Shown piece by piece: positions 5,479 through 6,081 of a DNA stretch of 6,081 bases. The notes below the pieces were generated by a model. It did not search any database. It was not told the origin of the DNA and saw only the letters and a program-made list of their open reading frames with translations. A program made the position numbers and the translations under genes. Positions within the stretch are counted from its first letter, which is position 1, and each line of letters opens with the position of its first letter. The DNA is from Gammaproteobacteria bacterium. GTDB lineage: Bacteria > Pseudomonadota > Gammaproteobacteria > Steroidobacterales > Steroidobacteraceae. The DNA lies in NCBI GenBank assembly GCA_003156695.1, contig PMHN01000297.1, positions 899 through 6,979 of the forward strand, read 5' to 3'.

Positions 5479-6081
5479 ATGCCGGCACCCAGCCTTTACC
5501 GCACCGAACTCTCCGGTTTGGCAAAAATCCACGAGGGCAAGGTGCGCGACCTGTACGCAGTCGATGCGGACACCATGCTCATCGTCACGACCGATCGCCT
5601 GTCGGCCTTCGATGTCGTGCTGCCCGACCCGATACCGGACAAGGGCCGGGTGCTCAACGGCATTTCCAACTTCTGGTTTGGTCAGACGCGACACCTGGTA
5701 CCCAACCACCTCACTGGCCGGGAGCTGGCGGGCGTGGTGCGTAATGCCGATGAGCGCGCCGTTCTCGAGGGCCGTGCCGTGATCGTGCGGCGCCTGCGGG
5801 CGCTGCCTGTCGAGGCCGTGGTACGCGGCTATCTCATCGGTTCGGGATGGAAGGACTACCAGGCACACGGCAGCGTGTGCGGCATCAGCCTGCCGGCGGG
5901 ACTTAAGCTCGCGCAGGCGCTGCCACAGCCCTTGTTCACGCCCGCCACCAAGGCCGCGATCGGCGCCCATGACGAGAACATCAGCTTCGATGAGGTGGCC
6001 CGGCTCATAGGCGCGCCGCTCGCTGCGTCGGTGCGTGATACGGCGCTGGCTCTCTATGGGTTCGCCGCCGAGCACGCGCGC
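5479..6081 (+). CDS. purC: PurC, SAICAR synthetase (phosphoribosylaminoimidazole-succinocarboxamide synthase), 3' truncated by window
   Basis: The frame is open from the ATG at 5479 to the window end (201 codons, no stop). PurC joins aspartate to CAIR with ATP to give SAICAR, the step after PurE. Motifs seen are KIHEGKVRDLY (16-26, nucleotide loop), TDRLSAFDVVLPDPIPDKG (38-56), EAVVRGYLIGSGWKDY (112-127) and FTPATKAAIGAHDENISF (153-170). This spacing and the PATK...HDENI block match the longer PurC form (about 290-300 aa, as in yeast Ade1 and many proteobacteria) rather than the shorter E. coli type of about 237 aa, so roughly two thirds of the protein is here. The ATG is preceded by ACCAAGCGC with no ribosome binding site, and TATAGT lies 9 bases upstream. 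It is divergent from djlA and points away from purE/purK at the other end of the window. Confidence 0.96.
   Translation, partial: MPAPSLYRTELSGLAKIHEGKVRDLYAVDADTMLIVTTDRLSAFDVVLPDPIPDKGRVLNGISNFWFGQTRHLVPNHLTGRELAGVVRNADERAVLEGRAVIVRRLRALPVEAVVRGYLIGSGWKDYQAHGSVCGISLPAGLKLAQALPQPLFTPATKAAIGAHDENISFDEVARLIGAPLAASVRDTALALYGFAAEHAR

Noticed and set aside
5335..6075. A 246-codon minus-strand open frame opposite purC
   Set aside because: It is antisense to an unmistakable PurC frame and its sequence shows no conserved motifs.

Overview
This is a very gene-dense, GC-rich proteobacterial chromosomal segment. The gene set points to a Gamma- or Betaproteobacterium: darP/yjgA next to and divergent from pmbA (the E. 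coli arrangement), a DjlA-type membrane co-chaperone, class I PurE with PurK, and a YihY protein with a long cytoplasmic tail. I cannot place it more precisely. No rRNA, tRNA, CRISPR, IS element, phage gene or other sign of an accessory region was seen. Almost every base is coding; no gap between genes exceeds about 40 bases.

Layout, left to right. A minus-strand run darP > purE > purK (1089 down to 1, purK cut by the window edge) is joined by 1-base and 4-base stop/start overlaps and looks like one translationally coupled operon. Divergent from darP, across 35 bases, is pmbA/tldE on the plus strand (1125-2471). It converges on, and overlaps by 29 bases, a minus-strand yihY-family membrane protein gene (2443-3795). 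Divergent from yihY, across 40 bases, is a plus-strand substrate-binding-protein homologue of the cobalamin/iron-siderophore (BtuF/FhuD) type that has no signal peptide (3836-4642). It ends one base short of a convergent minus-strand djlA gene (4644-5456). Divergent from djlA, across 22 bases, is purC (5479 to the window end, cut).

Functionally, both ends of the window hold de novo purine synthesis genes: PurK and PurE convert AIR to CAIR, and PurC uses CAIR to make SAICAR, so three successive enzymes lie within about 6 kb but in two separate units facing away from each other. The genes between are housekeeping or cell-envelope genes: DarP (50S ribosome assembly), PmbA/TldE (half of the TldD/E peptidase), YihY, the cytosolic binding protein and DjlA (DnaK co-chaperone). 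No single pathway links them.

The most notable non-coding signal is at the three divergent spacers. Each has one short AT-rich box that reads as a -10 element on both strands, and for four genes (pmbA, yihY, djlA, purC) this box lies only 6-9 bases before the start codon with no usable Shine-Dalgarno sequence, which suggests leaderless mRNAs. I found no evidence of an undescribed multi-gene system here; the best candidates for novelty are the symmetric promoters with leaderless starts and the secretion-signal-less binding protein.
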